The notes under the pieces were generated by a model, which worked only from the letters and a program-made list of their open reading frames with translations, searched no databases and had not been told where the DNA came from. The position numbers and the translations under genes are program-made. Below are positions 36,046 through 45,822 of a stretch of 64,000 nucleotides of DNA, piece by piece (the first letter of the stretch is position 1; every line of letters begins with the position of its first letter). Source of the DNA: an uncultured Pseudomonas sp. (GTDB taxonomy: Bacteria; Pseudomonadota; Gammaproteobacteria; Pseudomonadales; Pseudomonadaceae); contig NZ_OX044366.1 in assembly GCF_943846705.1 (NCBI RefSeq), forward strand, positions 558,001 to 622,000, written 5' to 3'.

Positions 36046-37635
36046 TTAGTGGTCATGGCTCGCGCCGGCTTTGCCCAGCTCAGCTTTGATCAGGAAGCTG
36101 TTCTTCAGTGCGTAACGATCACCCACCTTCAGACCCGAGATAATCTCGACGAAGCGTCCGTCGGACTTGCCAAGCTCAAGAGGCCGGGCCTCCAACTGGT
36201 TATCGAAGCGGCCGAACACCACTTGCCAATCACGCACGGTCTGGATTGCTTCGACTGCCACAGCTACAGGCACGTCGTTCTCCTCAGCAACCACCTCGAC
36301 CGTCACCGGCAAACCAGGACGCCATACCCTATCTGGGTTATCGAGCACGATACGGGCCGTAGCCGAGCGGGTTTGCGTCCCAACTAGAGCGCTGACATAC
36401 GAAATACGGCCCTCAGCCTTGGCTGCGAATGCGCTGGAGCTCACGACAACTTTTTGCCCTTCGGCGATTACGCCCAGGTCTTTCGCCGCGACTGTTGAAT
36501 CCACCCACACCGTCGACAGATCCGAAACGGTAAAGACCGCAGAGTCCTCTTTGAGAACCTCACCGACCGATATGCTCTTGCTGGTGATCACGCCATCAAT
36601 AGGGGCACGAATCTCGAACTCGGTGAGGTTCTGGCCTTTAGCCGGGGCACCACCCAGCGAGGCGATTTGTTGCTGCACGCGCTGCACCGCGATAGCAGCT
36701 TCCTGCATGGCCACCTGCGCCTGCAGGAAGTCCTGCTCTGCGGAAATTTTCTCTTCCCACAGCTGCTTTTCCCGCGCATAGGTCGTGCGGGCGAGCGCCG
36801 AACGCTGCTGGGCGGCAAGCAGCTCGCCACGCAGTTCAGCAAGCGCCTGACTGGATATCTTGGCCAACACCTGGCCTTTGCGAACCGAATCACCAGCGCT
36901 GACCGCCACCGAGTCAACCCGACCGGCAAGCTGAGGAGTTACCTGAACAGTACGGTCGCCGTTGTAGCGAACCTCGCCCAGCACCTGCAGCGTGGAAGCA
37001 ATTTTCGCGGGACCCGCTGTGCCAATCGTGACGCCACCCTGCTCAAGCTGGGCATCGGTCATGGCCACGCGAGCCTCAACCTGCTCGTAAGCGAACGAAT
37101 AGCTTTTGCCACTGTGCTTGGCGCTGATGGCAACCTGGAACGAATGCGGCTCTACAACCGCCGCATCACCACGCAGATAGTCATTCTCTTTGCTGAAGTT
37201 GATGATCTGCGCAGGCTGCCCCAAGCGCGCCAGAGTTACTTGCGCAGTACTGGCTGCGGGGTCTAGAGGCTTGCCGTCCAGATAGGTATAAAGCCGGAAT
37301 TGTGGTTCTACGCCCGCCTCAAAAATCGTCACCTCAAGCGCGTAATCACCCTCAGTGAAAAGCTTGCCGCCATGCTCGCCCGCTGTAGGCTTTACAGCCT
37401 CATGGTGTTCCCCATCCGCATGCTCGTCGTTCTCTTCGTGCTCCTCGGCCGAAGCCTCCCCATGGTGCTCGGGATCAGCGTGAGCCGATGCATCTTCATG
37501 ACTTTCATCATGACCATGGCCTTCTTCCCCGGACTGACCAGGGCTACCACTTAGAATCAGAACCGCCACGACCAGACCGATTGCGACAACAGCCGCAATC
37601 ATTAGCCACTGCTTTCTGGGAGTTGTTGATGCCAT
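36046..37635 (-). CDS. czcB: RND periplasmic adaptor CzcB
   Basis: A 529-residue protein starting at ATG 37635 (MASTTPRKQWLMIAAVVAIG) with GGAG six bases upstream. A membrane anchor (~9-32) is followed by a His/Asp/Glu-rich segment (~35-85: GHGHDESHEDASAHADPEHH) likely to bind metal. Then come the adaptor parts: barrel-sandwich hybrid halves (GRVDSVAVSAGDSVRKGQVLA; FEIRAPIDGVITSKSISVGE), a helical hairpin (~285-345), a beta-barrel and a His-containing C-terminus (KAGASHDH). It joins CzcA to CzcC. Confidence 0.93.
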   Translation of the reverse strand: MASTTPRKQWLMIAAVVAIGLVVAVLILSGSPGQSGEEGHGHDESHEDASAHADPEHHGEASAEEHEENDEHADGEHHEAVKPTAGEHGGKLFTEGDYALEVTIFEAGVEPQFRLYTYLDGKPLDPAASTAQVTLARLGQPAQIINFSKENDYLRGDAAVVEPHSFQVAISAKHSGKSYSFAYEQVEARVAMTDAQLEQGGVTIGTAGPAKIASTLQVLGEVRYNGDRTVQVTPQLAGRVDSVAVSAGDSVRKGQVLAKISSQALAELRGELLAAQQRSALARTTYAREKQLWEEKISAEQDFLQAQVAMQEAAIAVQRVQQQIASLGGAPAKGQNLTEFEIRAPIDGVITSKSISVGEVLKEDSAVFTVSDLSTVWVDSTVAAKDLGVIAEGQKVVVSSSAFAAKAEGRISYVSALVGTQTRSATARIVLDNPDRVWRPGLPVTVEVVAEENDVPVAVAVEAIQTVRDWQVVFGRFDNQLEARPLELGKSDGRFVEIISGLKVGDRYALKNSFLIKAELGKAGASHDH

Positions 37636-37787
37636 TGGTAACTCCAAATAATCAAACGTATTGAATGTGTCTCATGCCCCGGCGGTGATTAAACACGCTC
37701 AAAAAGCACGAAACCGTCTGGTAAACAGGCGAGGCCTCATGCCGCATGACGCGACCGTCTGGAGCGTTGTATAGGGGCGCTGGGTGC

Positions 37788-39071
37788 TTATTTTTTGAAT
37801 TCGACGTTGAGTTGGGAGCCATAAATCTTCTCCAAACTCACCCACGCCGAAATAGCCTCATCCAGGCTGTTTAGGTACTGGGAGCGCATGCTGACAAGGG
37901 TGCGTTGAGCATCGAGCACATCGATAAAGGCAAACTTGCCCATCTCAAATCCACGGACGGCACCCTCTACCGCTTGCTGCGCAGTGGGAAGCAAGGTGCT
38001 GCGGATCGAATCGACCTCGCTTCTGGCGCTTTCCCACTGCTCAAACGCCTGCTGGGCCTGTGCTCGTAGGCGAAGCTCGGTGGCGTTGCGCAGATCGCGC
38101 GCCTGGTCAGCCCCATAAGCAGCAGCCAGCACATTGCCTTGGTTGCGGTTGAACAACGGAATAGGCACCGACAAGCCGAGCAGATTGACGCGCTCACCCA
38201 GCCCCTCGTCGTATTGGCTGCCAAGGCTGACTGTGATGTCGGGAATGCGCTGCGACTTTTCCAGCGCCAAAGAGGACTCGGCACGCTGGATTTGCATGCC
38301 CGCCAACCGCACATCTGCGGTATCCGTTATGCGTGCAAGCATCTCGGTCTGCGCTGGCAGGTACGGCAGGCGCTCAAGATCACCCTCGACATGCGCGAAA
38401 TTCGGTGTAGCAGCACCCGTTATGAGCGCCAGTTGCTTGTAGGCATTGCTTTGACTGAGACGAGCTCGGTTCAACTCCAGTTGAATCTCAGAGCGCTGCA
38501 CTTGGGCACGCGCAATTTCGATTGGGGATGCCTTGCCAGCCTTTACGCGCCCTTCGGCCACCTGGAGTCCGCGATTGGCAAGGTCCAGCGACTGGGTAGA
38601 CAGCTGCAAGCCTTCCTGGGCACGCAGTGCTGAATAAAAGGCCTGGATAACCTCAGCCCGCAGGGTGTTTTTTCTACGCTCAAGATCAATCGCTACAGCG
38701 TCCTGGTCACGCTCAGAAACATCGATTCGCGCGCCACGTTTACCACCCAACTCAATTGGCTGGGATACCTGAATGCTGGTGACGCGCGATTCACTACGCG
38801 TGTCCTCGACGCTCCAGGACAACTCCGGATTGGGAATCAGCCCAGCTTGAGCACGCGAGCCTTCGGCAATGCCTGTATTCCACTGGGCTGCTGCGAGTTC
38901 TGGATTCTCCGCTAGCGCTTTTGCCAACGCGATCTCAATTGTGATTGCTTGCCCGACTGACTCGGCTGCAATTGTTATTGCTGGAGTCATTAACAATGCA
39001 GCCAACAGGCCTGAAAAAACAGAGCGCTTAACTATGCTTTCTCCACGAGCGCTTAATTTTTTTACATACAC
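37788..39071 (-). CDS. czcC: Outer-membrane efflux protein CzcC (TolC family)
   Basis: A 427-residue protein. The frame starts at GTG 39071 with AAGG upstream, giving a short extension ahead of a signal-peptide-like region (KRSVFSGLLAALLMTPAITIAA). It has two outer-membrane-factor repeats with long helices (IALAKALAENPELAAAQWN; VAEGRVKAGKASPIEIARA; VPIPLFNRNQGN). It is the first gene of the czcCBA transcript, 152 bases ahead of czcB. A metal box lies 147 bases upstream. The start is uncertain because no ATG is close to the signal peptide. Confidence 0.9.
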   Translation of the reverse strand: MYVKKLSARGESIVKRSVFSGLLAALLMTPAITIAAESVGQAITIEIALAKALAENPELAAAQWNTGIAEGSRAQAGLIPNPELSWSVEDTRSESRVTSIQVSQPIELGGKRGARIDVSERDQDAVAIDLERRKNTLRAEVIQAFYSALRAQEGLQLSTQSLDLANRGLQVAEGRVKAGKASPIEIARAQVQRSEIQLELNRARLSQSNAYKQLALITGAATPNFAHVEGDLERLPYLPAQTEMLARITDTADVRLAGMQIQRAESSLALEKSQRIPDITVSLGSQYDEGLGERVNLLGLSVPIPLFNRNQGNVLAAAYGADQARDLRNATELRLRAQAQQAFEQWESARSEVDSIRSTLLPTAQQAVEGAVRGFEMGKFAFIDVLDAQRTLVSMRSQYLNSLDEAISAWVSLEKIYGSQLNVEFKK

Positions 39072-39217
39072 TTTAAAACCTTCTACGGCACTAGCGCCGC
39101 GCGGATAAACAAAGAATTTACTACTAGATGAACCTGGCGGGGTTATCGATTAATGCTCAGGAATACGAGTAGAAGACCAATTCCCGGCAGAATGTAGTTC
39201 CCGATGCCTATCAACAA

Positions 39218-39235
39218 GGTGACTGGAAAATTACA
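39218..39235 (-). promoter_or_regulatory. Metal-response box ahead of czcC
   Basis: On the plus strand GGTGACTGGAAAATTACA, that is TGTAATTTTCCAGTCACC towards czcC, the best match to the shared box. Confidence 0.7.
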
Positions 39236-39474
39236 AATACGTTATCCAGCACCACTCCAGGCGGGCCTGTATTAATATTGCTAGCGTTCAAAAGTGCGGA
39301 CAGCTTAGCGCCCAGTAACAACTAGAAACACACACAGACAAATAAAGGGTTGCCCCAAGCGCAGCGCCACCGGCGCTGCTCTGCCAGTCAAAATTTGAGT
39401 AATGGGAGAGTTGCGAGCGCATGCGACATGTTGTCACCCAGCCCCTCTTAGCCAAGCAAAACGGGGATTGCACC

Positions 39475-39505
39475 TTGACCCTGAAGCCCCTTCAGGCTTT
39501 AGCTT
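39475..39505 (+). promoter_or_regulatory. MerR-type promoter upstream of czcR
   Basis: TTGACC (-35), a 19-base spacer with dyad CTGAAG-CCC-CTTCAG, then TAGCTT (-10). The TTGACCCTGAAG start resembles the CadR site at 26181 (TTGACCCTGTAG). It lies 127 bases ahead of czcR. Confidence 0.65.
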
Positions 39506-39631
39506 TGGAGCAACCTGAAAGGCCACCGGCGCTTTCCGTGATCACCAAAAAACGAATTGAAAATACGCTGCCTCTACAATAAAACAACTATTCAAATTAA
39601 TATTTTCCCGCATATCTCAAGGTGAATTTTT

Positions 39632-40306
39632 ATGCGAATCCTTATTATCGAGGACGAGCCCAAGACTGCCGAGTACTTACACCAAGGCTTAAGCGAAAGT
39701 GGTTATGTAGTTGACAAAGCAGCTACTGGTGTAGATGGTCTCCACCTTGTCAGGCAACATGCTTACGACTTAGTTGTTCTCGATGTAAACCTGCCCGGAA
39801 TTGATGGCTGGGGCGTGCTTGAGCATATACGCAGCAACAGCAGTACTCGCGTAATAATGCTAACTGCACGCGGGCGTTTAGTGGATAAAATAAAAGGCCT
39901 GGACTTGGGGGCGGATGACTATTTAGTCAAGCCATTTGAATTCCCTGAGTTACTTGCACGAATTCGCACGCTGCTACGACGCAGCGAGCAGATTCCGGTA
40001 CCGGAAGTGCTGCGGGTAGCCGACCTTGAGCTCGACCCTGCCAGGCACCGCGCGTTCCGTGGTGAACAGCGGATCGACCTGACGACCAAAGAGTTCGCAT
40101 TACTGCACCTGCTGATGCGCCGCTCTGGAGAAGTGCTATCGCGCACCCAGATCATTTCGCTGGTCTGGGACATGAACTTCGACTGCGACACAAACGTCGT
40201 CGAGGTCTCCATCCGCCGGCTTCGCGCCAAAATCGATGACCCATTCGATAACAAACTGATCCACACCCTAAGGGGCGTCGGTTATGTACTTGAGGAGCGC
40301 GCATGA
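39632..40306 (+). CDS. czcR: OmpR-family heavy-metal response regulator CzcR
   Basis: A 224-residue regulator with AAGGTG upstream of ATG. The receiver domain has ED pairs, the phospho-acceptor Asp in LVVLDVNLPGIDGWG and Lys in YLVKPFEF. The winged-helix domain ends THTLRGVGYVLEE-like. It overlaps czcS by 4 bases (ATGA), so they are coupled. In Pseudomonas, CzcR activates czcCBA and represses oprD; here an oprD-family gene follows directly. A MerR-type promoter upstream suggests a second level of metal control. Confidence 0.93.
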   Translation: MRILIIEDEPKTAEYLHQGLSESGYVVDKAATGVDGLHLVRQHAYDLVVLDVNLPGIDGWGVLEHIRSNSSTRVIMLTARGRLVDKIKGLDLGADDYLVKPFEFPELLARIRTLLRRSEQIPVPEVLRVADLELDPARHRAFRGEQRIDLTTKEFALLHLLMRRSGEVLSRTQIISLVWDMNFDCDTNVVEVSIRRLRAKIDDPFDNKLIHTLRGVGYVLEERA

Positions 40307-41706
40307 AGCCGGCCAGCCTGTCCATGCGCCTTGGCCTGTCAGTCAGCGTAATGGGGGCGGCGCTGGTGGTTCTGCTTGCGGCACTCGCCTACTTCGCGCT
40401 GACCCATGAGCTGGATTCTTTGGCCAAGAAGAGCCTAGACGGCAAACTGGAGCAAATTCAGCACAATCTCGCCGAGGACATTAGCGCCCATGCAATTGCC
40501 CAGCAGCCTCACGAGCTGCTGGACTTGGTCATGGGGCATGACAACCTGCACCTGACGATTTACGGGAAAAAATCAGGCACCAAGTTACTCCTGAACCTTG
40601 GTGAGAAATCCCTAGAGCCCATTCTTGCCAGCATACCGGCAGGCGACACCCCCAGTTACCAGAGCTGGTCGGATACCGAGGGAAACAACTTTCTGACCGC
40701 AGCCAAAGTGATGCTGCTCAACGACGGCGATCACGTCCGTGTCTTGCTCTCCATTAATCGATCCGCCGACGAGGCACTGCTCAGTGCCTACCTCAAGTCA
40801 ACGCTGATCGCGCTCCCTCTACTACTCGCGTTGATTGGTATGGGCGCATGGTGGATCGTACAGCGGGGCCTTGCTCCGCTCCGGCAGTTTCGCCAGGTAG
40901 CCTCACTGATCTCCACCCAAGATCTGACTCATCGACTTTCCGTGGACAAACTTCCGCAAGAGCTGAGCGCGCTGGCCCATGGCATCAACTTCATGCTGCA
41001 TCGGCTTGACGGGGGTGTTCAGCAGCTATCGCAGTTCTCTGATGACCTGGCTCATGAGCTTCGTTCCCCCATCACAAATCTGATGGGTAAAGCCCAGGTA
41101 ACGCTCTCCAGAGAACGCCCTCCAGAGGAATACAAAGCCGTACTGGAATGCTGCACAGAAGAGCTTGAACGCGTCACCCGAATCGTGTCCGACATGCTGT
41201 TTCTCGCTCAAGTCAGTCACCCTGCGTCCCTAGTTCCCTTCGAGAAGATTGCACTGGAAGACGAGGCACGCCGCGTTGTGGATCTGTTGAGCATCTCCGC
41301 CGAAGAGAAACAGATCAGCCTGAGCATTTCCGGAACAGGCCGAACCTTCGGTGATCGGCTGATGGTGCAACGCGCCATTTCAAACCTGTTGTCCAACGCG
41401 ATTCGGCATAGCCCCATCGGCGCAAACATCTCGCTGCTGATCGAGAAGCACAGTGAAACCGTATCGTTCTCGGTCGGAAATCCCGGGATTGGTATCCCCG
41501 CCCAGCACATCCCCCGATTGTTCGAACGCTTCTACCGCGTCGATACCAGCCGCTCACGCGCAGAGGGTGGAACGGGGCTTGGCCTGGCAATTGTTCGCTC
41601 AATCATGAGCCTGCACCAGGGCACGGTTGAGGTCAGCAGTCTGCCAGGCAGCTTTACCGTTTTCCGCTTGATCTTCCCCAAAATTCGCAATGGTTCTTCG
41701 GTCTAG
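40303..41706 (+). CDS. czcS: Heavy-metal sensor histidine kinase CzcS
   Basis: A 467-residue membrane kinase: membrane helix 1 (~12-34), a periplasmic domain (~35-165) with several His, helix 2 (~168-188), HAMP, HisKA with the His in FSDDLAHELRSPITN, and an ATPase domain with ISNLLSNAIRHS and GTGLGLAIVRSI. It has the same layout as CopS at 10589 but differs in the sensor domain. It senses Zn/Cd/Co and phosphorylates CzcR. Confidence 0.93.
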   Translation: MKPASLSMRLGLSVSVMGAALVVLLAALAYFALTHELDSLAKKSLDGKLEQIQHNLAEDISAHAIAQQPHELLDLVMGHDNLHLTIYGKKSGTKLLLNLGEKSLEPILASIPAGDTPSYQSWSDTEGNNFLTAAKVMLLNDGDHVRVLLSINRSADEALLSAYLKSTLIALPLLLALIGMGAWWIVQRGLAPLRQFRQVASLISTQDLTHRLSVDKLPQELSALAHGINFMLHRLDGGVQQLSQFSDDLAHELRSPITNLMGKAQVTLSRERPPEEYKAVLECCTEELERVTRIVSDMLFLAQVSHPASLVPFEKIALEDEARRVVDLLSISAEEKQISLSISGTGRTFGDRLMVQRAISNLLSNAIRHSPIGANISLLIEKHSETVSFSVGNPGIGIPAQHIPRLFERFYRVDTSRSRAEGGTGLGLAIVRSIMSLHQGTVEVSSLPGSFTVFRLIFPKIRNGSSV

Positions 41707-41839
41707 AAGCCGGCGAGCGAACATGCGAAGCAACCCGCCGAGTGCTGGCCGTAGAGGAGCCTGGGTCACCCTATTCGGAGAGTACGGCATACAGCGACGG
41801 CTCCCGATATGCCAACCACCTGAGCATGGAGAAACACCA

Positions 41840-43099
41840 ATGAAAAAGACCACCTTGGCAGTCGTGATTAGCACTGGAGGGCTCAGTCTTAGCCAACCAG
41901 CGGCCGCTGACTTTTTTGCCGACAGCAAAGCGGGTTTGGAGGCGCGTAACTTCTATTTCAATCGCGACTTCCGCCAAGATTCAGCCAACCAATCAAAGCA
42001 AGAAGAATGGGCTCAGGGCTTCCTGCTGCGCTACGAATCCGGCTTCACCGAGGGAACCGTCGGCGTAGGCGTCGATGCCATCGGCATGCTTGGCCTCAAG
42101 CTCGACTCCAGTGCCGACCGCTCAGGTTCAGGCCTGCTCAAGCGCGATAAAGAAGCGCCTCGGGCCGCACAAGACGAATATGGCGAGATTGGTTTAACCG
42201 CCAAACTTCGTGCGTCCAACAGTGTACTGAAAGTGGGCACGCTGCAGCCCAGGCTACCAACCGTCCAAGCTAACGACTCGCGCCTGCAGCCGCAGACATT
42301 TCAGGGTGGCCATCTCAACGCGCTGGAAATTGACGGACTGACCTTCGATGCAGGTCAGCTCAAGCAAGTCAGCCAGCGCGACTCCTCCGACAGCGAAGAC
42401 CTCAGTATCACCAGCGGATCTGCCCGAGCTATCAGTGGTGGCGGAACTCAGAGCAGCGATGAGTTCAGCTTCGCTGGGGCGACCTACAAATGGAACAGCA
42501 ACCTGGCCACCGGCTACAACTACGGCAACCTGGATGAGTTCTATAAGCAGCATATTTTCACGGTCCTGCACACGTTGCCGTTGGGTGAAAAACAGTCGCT
42601 GAAGAGTGATCTTCGCTATGCCCGCTCCACCGATGAAGGCAACAGTAACGTCGACAACAAGGCATTCGGTGCGATGTTTACCTACGCCTTTGGCGGCCAT
42701 GCATTGGGTGTTGGCTACCAGAACATGAGCGGAGACACCGGTTACGCCTACATCAACGGCACCGATCCGTTCCTGGTCAACTACGTGCAGATCGGTGACT
42801 TCGCCAATAAAGATGAGACCTCCTGGCAGGCCCGCTATGACTTCAACTTCGCCAGCGTGGGTATTCCTGGTCTGACGTTCATGACCCGTTACCTGACCGG
42901 GGAGAATATTGATCTAGGGGCTGGCAAAGCCGATGGCAAAGAATGGGAGCGCAACACGGATATTGCTTATGTCTTCCAGGACGGCGCGTTGAAAAATCTC
43001 GGCGTGAAGTGGCGCAACGCCACACTACGCTCTACCAACTTCGGCAACGACGTTGACGAGAACCGCTTGATCGTCAGCTACACCCTTCCGCTGTTGTAA
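41840..43099 (+). CDS. OprD-family outer-membrane porin, copy 2
   Basis: A 419-residue porin starting at ATG 41840 (MKKTTLAVVISTGGLSLSQP); the longer open frame overlapping czcS is not needed. The signal peptide ends around AAA-DFF. OprD signs: GLEARNFYFNRDFRQ, SGFTEGTVGVGVDAIGMLGLKL, GIPGLTFMTRYLTG, terminal LPLL. It is clearly diverged from the copies at 29964 and 59088, and lacks the YGDSRLLPESF form (it has ANDSRLQPQTFQG). Its place directly after czcRS recalls the Pseudomonas zinc/carbapenem co-regulation of OprD. The substrate is unknown. Confidence 0.9.
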   Translation: MKKTTLAVVISTGGLSLSQPAAADFFADSKAGLEARNFYFNRDFRQDSANQSKQEEWAQGFLLRYESGFTEGTVGVGVDAIGMLGLKLDSSADRSGSGLLKRDKEAPRAAQDEYGEIGLTAKLRASNSVLKVGTLQPRLPTVQANDSRLQPQTFQGGHLNALEIDGLTFDAGQLKQVSQRDSSDSEDLSITSGSARAISGGGTQSSDEFSFAGATYKWNSNLATGYNYGNLDEFYKQHIFTVLHTLPLGEKQSLKSDLRYARSTDEGNSNVDNKAFGAMFTYAFGGHALGVGYQNMSGDTGYAYINGTDPFLVNYVQIGDFANKDETSWQARYDFNFASVGIPGLTFMTRYLTGENIDLGAGKADGKEWERNTDIAYVFQDGALKNLGVKWRNATLRSTNFGNDVDENRLIVSYTLPLL

Positions 43100-43112
43100 T
43101 CAGCAATCCTCA

Positions 43113-43140
43113 GCGCGGCACTCAACTAAGAGTGCCGCGC
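43113..43140 (+). terminator. Hairpin after oprD copy 2
   Basis: GCGCGGCACTC (43113-43123) pairs with GAGTGCCGCGC (43130-43140), a perfect 11-bp stem without a good T-run. Confidence 0.6.
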
Positions 43141-43217
43141 GTTAGGTCTCCTCACTAATAAAAAGTGATGACTACCGTGAGACAAAACCAGAGCATCGGA
43201 GCGCTCACGCCCACCAC

Positions 43218-43233
43218 ATTACAAATTAGTAAT
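43218..43233. promoter_or_regulatory. TTACA-type inverted repeat ahead of the LysR gene
   Basis: ATTACAAATTAGTAAT, inverted ATTAC/GTAAT-like arms, 94 bases before the LysR start; similar to the metal boxes but less complete. Confidence 0.4.
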
Positions 43234-43326
43234 CCGGCTGCGATCCCCGCGTTAGGTTCACACCGATAAGCTTCTTACCTCTCAGGGCTTTGATATAGCC
43301 TGCTTGGCACGAGCTCCGATTGACCC

Positions 43327-44241
43327 ATGTTCGACCCACTCACAATCGACCGCCAACTGGCGCAGGTCTTCTTAACCAGCGCGCGCTGCCTCTGCTTTCG
43401 GCAGACAGCACGCAGCCTGAACCTGCACATCGTATCGATGCGCAAAAAACTCAAAAAACTAGAAGCCTGTGTAGGCAGTCCGTTATTCCTCTACGAAGGA
43501 CGGGAGCTTCGCCTCAGCTCAGTTGGGCGCGAGTTGCAACGAGCACTGACGGAGCGCTTCGGCGACCTGCAGCCGGAGGTTGTCAGTGCCCAGCGTCCGC
43601 TGGTACGTCTGGCTGTACCGTCAGCACTGCTCACCGACCTGCTGGCCCGTGATTTGATCTCCTGGCTGCGTAAGGATGCTGCGGTTAGGCTGGAGGTAAT
43701 ACCGCTGGAGGGCGAGCCGGATAAGTTAGCCGAGGTCATGGTGTGGATCGCTGATCCCGACAGACTACGACCGAATCCCGGCTTTGCAATGAGCAGGCCA
43801 TTGATGCTGGCACGCATTGCTTATCGTGCTCATATGGCCAAGCGCTTTGCAGGCAAGCGCCTGCCCGGCACAGCCGCTGACCTGAAGGACTTTATGCTGG
43901 TTCAACACGCGGCGAACGCCACGATTGGCAGCTTCGAGCCATGGAATCGGCTGATCCGCCAGCGTCAGAGTTCGGTCACTCAGGTGTACTCGCAAGAGTG
44001 GGTCGCGGATTTGGTCCGAAACACGTCCTGCATCGGTCTACTACCCGAATACATCTCTCGCATAGATCGTAATCTGCTATCCCTCGAAAAACTGTTCGAG
44101 CCTGACTTGGAGCGGGTAGTGTGGATATCCACGTCACCGCTGACGGCAGAGCAGCCCGAAGTACAAACTCTGGTGTCGCTCATCCACAAGGCGTTCGATG
44201 ATCGCCGCAGCTGGTTCGCTGATCCCGAACAGTCTCGCTAG
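43327..44241 (+). CDS. LysR-family transcriptional regulator
   Basis: A 304-residue protein. The N-terminal helix-turn-helix (~5-65) reads LAQVFLTSARCLCFRQTARSLNLHIVSMRKKLKKLEACVGSPLF in overlapping pieces, with GELRLSS-like GRELRLSSVGREL following. The effector-binding domain covers ~90-300. It lies between a porin (41840) and the OprP-like porin 198 bases downstream on the same strand, which it may regulate. The effector is unknown. Confidence 0.85.
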   Translation: MFDPLTIDRQLAQVFLTSARCLCFRQTARSLNLHIVSMRKKLKKLEACVGSPLFLYEGRELRLSSVGRELQRALTERFGDLQPEVVSAQRPLVRLAVPSALLTDLLARDLISWLRKDAAVRLEVIPLEGEPDKLAEVMVWIADPDRLRPNPGFAMSRPLMLARIAYRAHMAKRFAGKRLPGTAADLKDFMLVQHAANATIGSFEPWNRLIRQRQSSVTQVYSQEWVADLVRNTSCIGLLPEYISRIDRNLLSLEKLFEPDLERVVWISTSPLTAEQPEVQTLVSLIHKAFDDRRSWFADPEQSR

Positions 44242-44439
44242 CGCGACGATTCTCCATATTGTCACTGGCCTGAAACAAACCAAATTCTCTCTCCGCACGC
44301 TGCAACCCTCGTCCCCAGTGGCTTTCATTCGACACACGCAAGCTGAAATAAAAACGCCACTAAAAATATACAGAACCGTCATACGCCTCCCCGAGCCTGC
44401 GCCTCGTCAACCACAACACGCAGCAACGAGGAGAAGTAC

Positions 44440-45762
44440 ATGTTCATTGCCCACGCCAACACTCAATGGCTCAATCGCATCACTTTGGGCCTCTTACTGA
44501 GCGCCTGCACCTTGTCAGCCCAAGCCGGCACGGTCACCACCGACGGCGCTGATCTGGTCATCAAGACCAAAGGGGGACTTGAAGTCGCCACCACTGACAG
44601 GGAATTCAGCTTCAAAGTCGGCGGACGCCTGCAGGCGGACTACTCCATGTTCGACGATTACTACACCCGTAACGGCAACTCTGCGGATGCCGGTTACCTA
44701 CGTCGGGCCTTCCTTGAGCTCGGCGGCACGGCCTACAAGGACTGGAAGTATCAGATCAACTACGATCTTTCGCGCAACACCGGCAACGACAGCAGCGGTT
44801 ACCTCGATGAGGCAAGCGTGACCTATACCGGTTTCGCTCCGGTGAACTTGAAGATGGGCCGAATTTATACAGACTTCGGCCTAGAGAAGGCGACCAGCTC
44901 GAAATGGACTACGGCGCTGGAACGCAATTTGTCCTATGACCTGGCCGAGTGGGTCAACGACAACTCCGGTATGGGTGTGCAGGCCAACAGCGTGGTAGGC
45001 AATATGGCATTCCTCTCTGGCAGCCTGTTCAGCGAGAACAACAACGACACCGACGGCGACAGCGTCAAACGCTACAACCTACGTGGCGTGTTCGCCCCGA
45101 TGAGTGAGCCGGGCAATGTGCTGCACGTAGGTCTGCAGTATGCCTACCGAGACTTACAAGACAGCGCCGTCGACACGCGCATTCGGTCCCGCATGGGTAT
45201 GCGCGGCGTCGACACCAATGGAGGCAGCAGCGCCGGCGCGAATGGCAACCGCGGCCTATTCGGCGGCGCAACCGCCACCGAAGGATTGTGGGAAGATGAT
45301 TCGGTGTGGGGCGTTGAGGGTGCCTGGGCGATGGACGCGCTATCAGTACAGGCCGAATACCTGAGCCGCACGCTGAAGGCCGATACAGCGCAGAACGATA
45401 TCGACGCCAGCGGCTACTACGCCCAGGTGGCCTACACGCTCACTGGCGAGCCACGCATATACAAGCTCGACGGTGCAAAATTCGACTCCATCAAGCCTGC
45501 CAATAAGCAGCTTGGAGCCTGGGAAGTATTCTACCGCTACGATTCCATTACCGTGGAGGATGACAACCTGACCGCTAGCAGTGCGACTCGTCAGGTGGGT
45601 GATGCCGAGGGCAAGCTGCATACTCTGGGGGTAAACTGGTACGCGAATGAATCCGTAAAAGTCAGTGCGAACTACGTAAAGGCCAGCACCGAAAAGGTTA
45701 GCAACGTTGTAGGCGATGACAGCGGCGACGGTGTGGTGATGCGGTTACAGTACGCATTCTGA
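44440..45762 (+). CDS. Phosphate/anion-selective porin, OprP/OprO family
   Basis: A 440-residue porin with GAGGAG upstream. The signal peptide ends SAQAG near residue 30. The family pattern is clear: DLVIKTKGGLEVATTDREFSFKVGGRLQ in overlapping pieces, YLRRAFLELGGTAYKDWKYQINYD, GRIYTDFGLEKATSSK, and a terminal Phe (MRLQYAF). OprP and OprO take up phosphate and pyrophosphate. In a metal island this could affect arsenate or metal-phosphate handling, but that is speculation. Confidence 0.9.
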   Translation: MFIAHANTQWLNRITLGLLLSACTLSAQAGTVTTDGADLVIKTKGGLEVATTDREFSFKVGGRLQADYSMFDDYYTRNGNSADAGYLRRAFLELGGTAYKDWKYQINYDLSRNTGNDSSGYLDEASVTYTGFAPVNLKMGRIYTDFGLEKATSSKWTTALERNLSYDLAEWVNDNSGMGVQANSVVGNMAFLSGSLFSENNNDTDGDSVKRYNLRGVFAPMSEPGNVLHVGLQYAYRDLQDSAVDTRIRSRMGMRGVDTNGGSSAGANGNRGLFGGATATEGLWEDDSVWGVEGAWAMDALSVQAEYLSRTLKADTAQNDIDASGYYAQVAYTLTGEPRIYKLDGAKFDSIKPANKQLGAWEVFYRYDSITVEDDNLTASSATRQVGDAEGKLHTLGVNWYANESVKVSANYVKASTEKVSNVVGDDSGDGVVMRLQYAF

Positions 45763-45782
45763 CTGCCCTTATCCTCACTGCA

Positions 45783-45813
45783 GAACACTGGGGTGCATGA
45801 CGCCCTAGTGTTC
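45783..45813 (+). terminator. Terminator after the OprP-like gene
   Basis: GAACACTGGGG (45783-45793) pairs with CCCTAGTGTTC (45803-45813), with one G-T pair; T-run weak. Confidence 0.6.
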
Positions 45814-45822
45814 GTTCAAATA

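Larger units (their letters stand above)
39072..39631. other. Divergent czcC / czcR control region
   Basis: 560 bases between divergent czcC and czcR. It holds a CzcR/CopR-type box (39218) facing czcC and a MerR-type promoter (39475) facing czcR. I see no gene. Confidence 0.7.
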
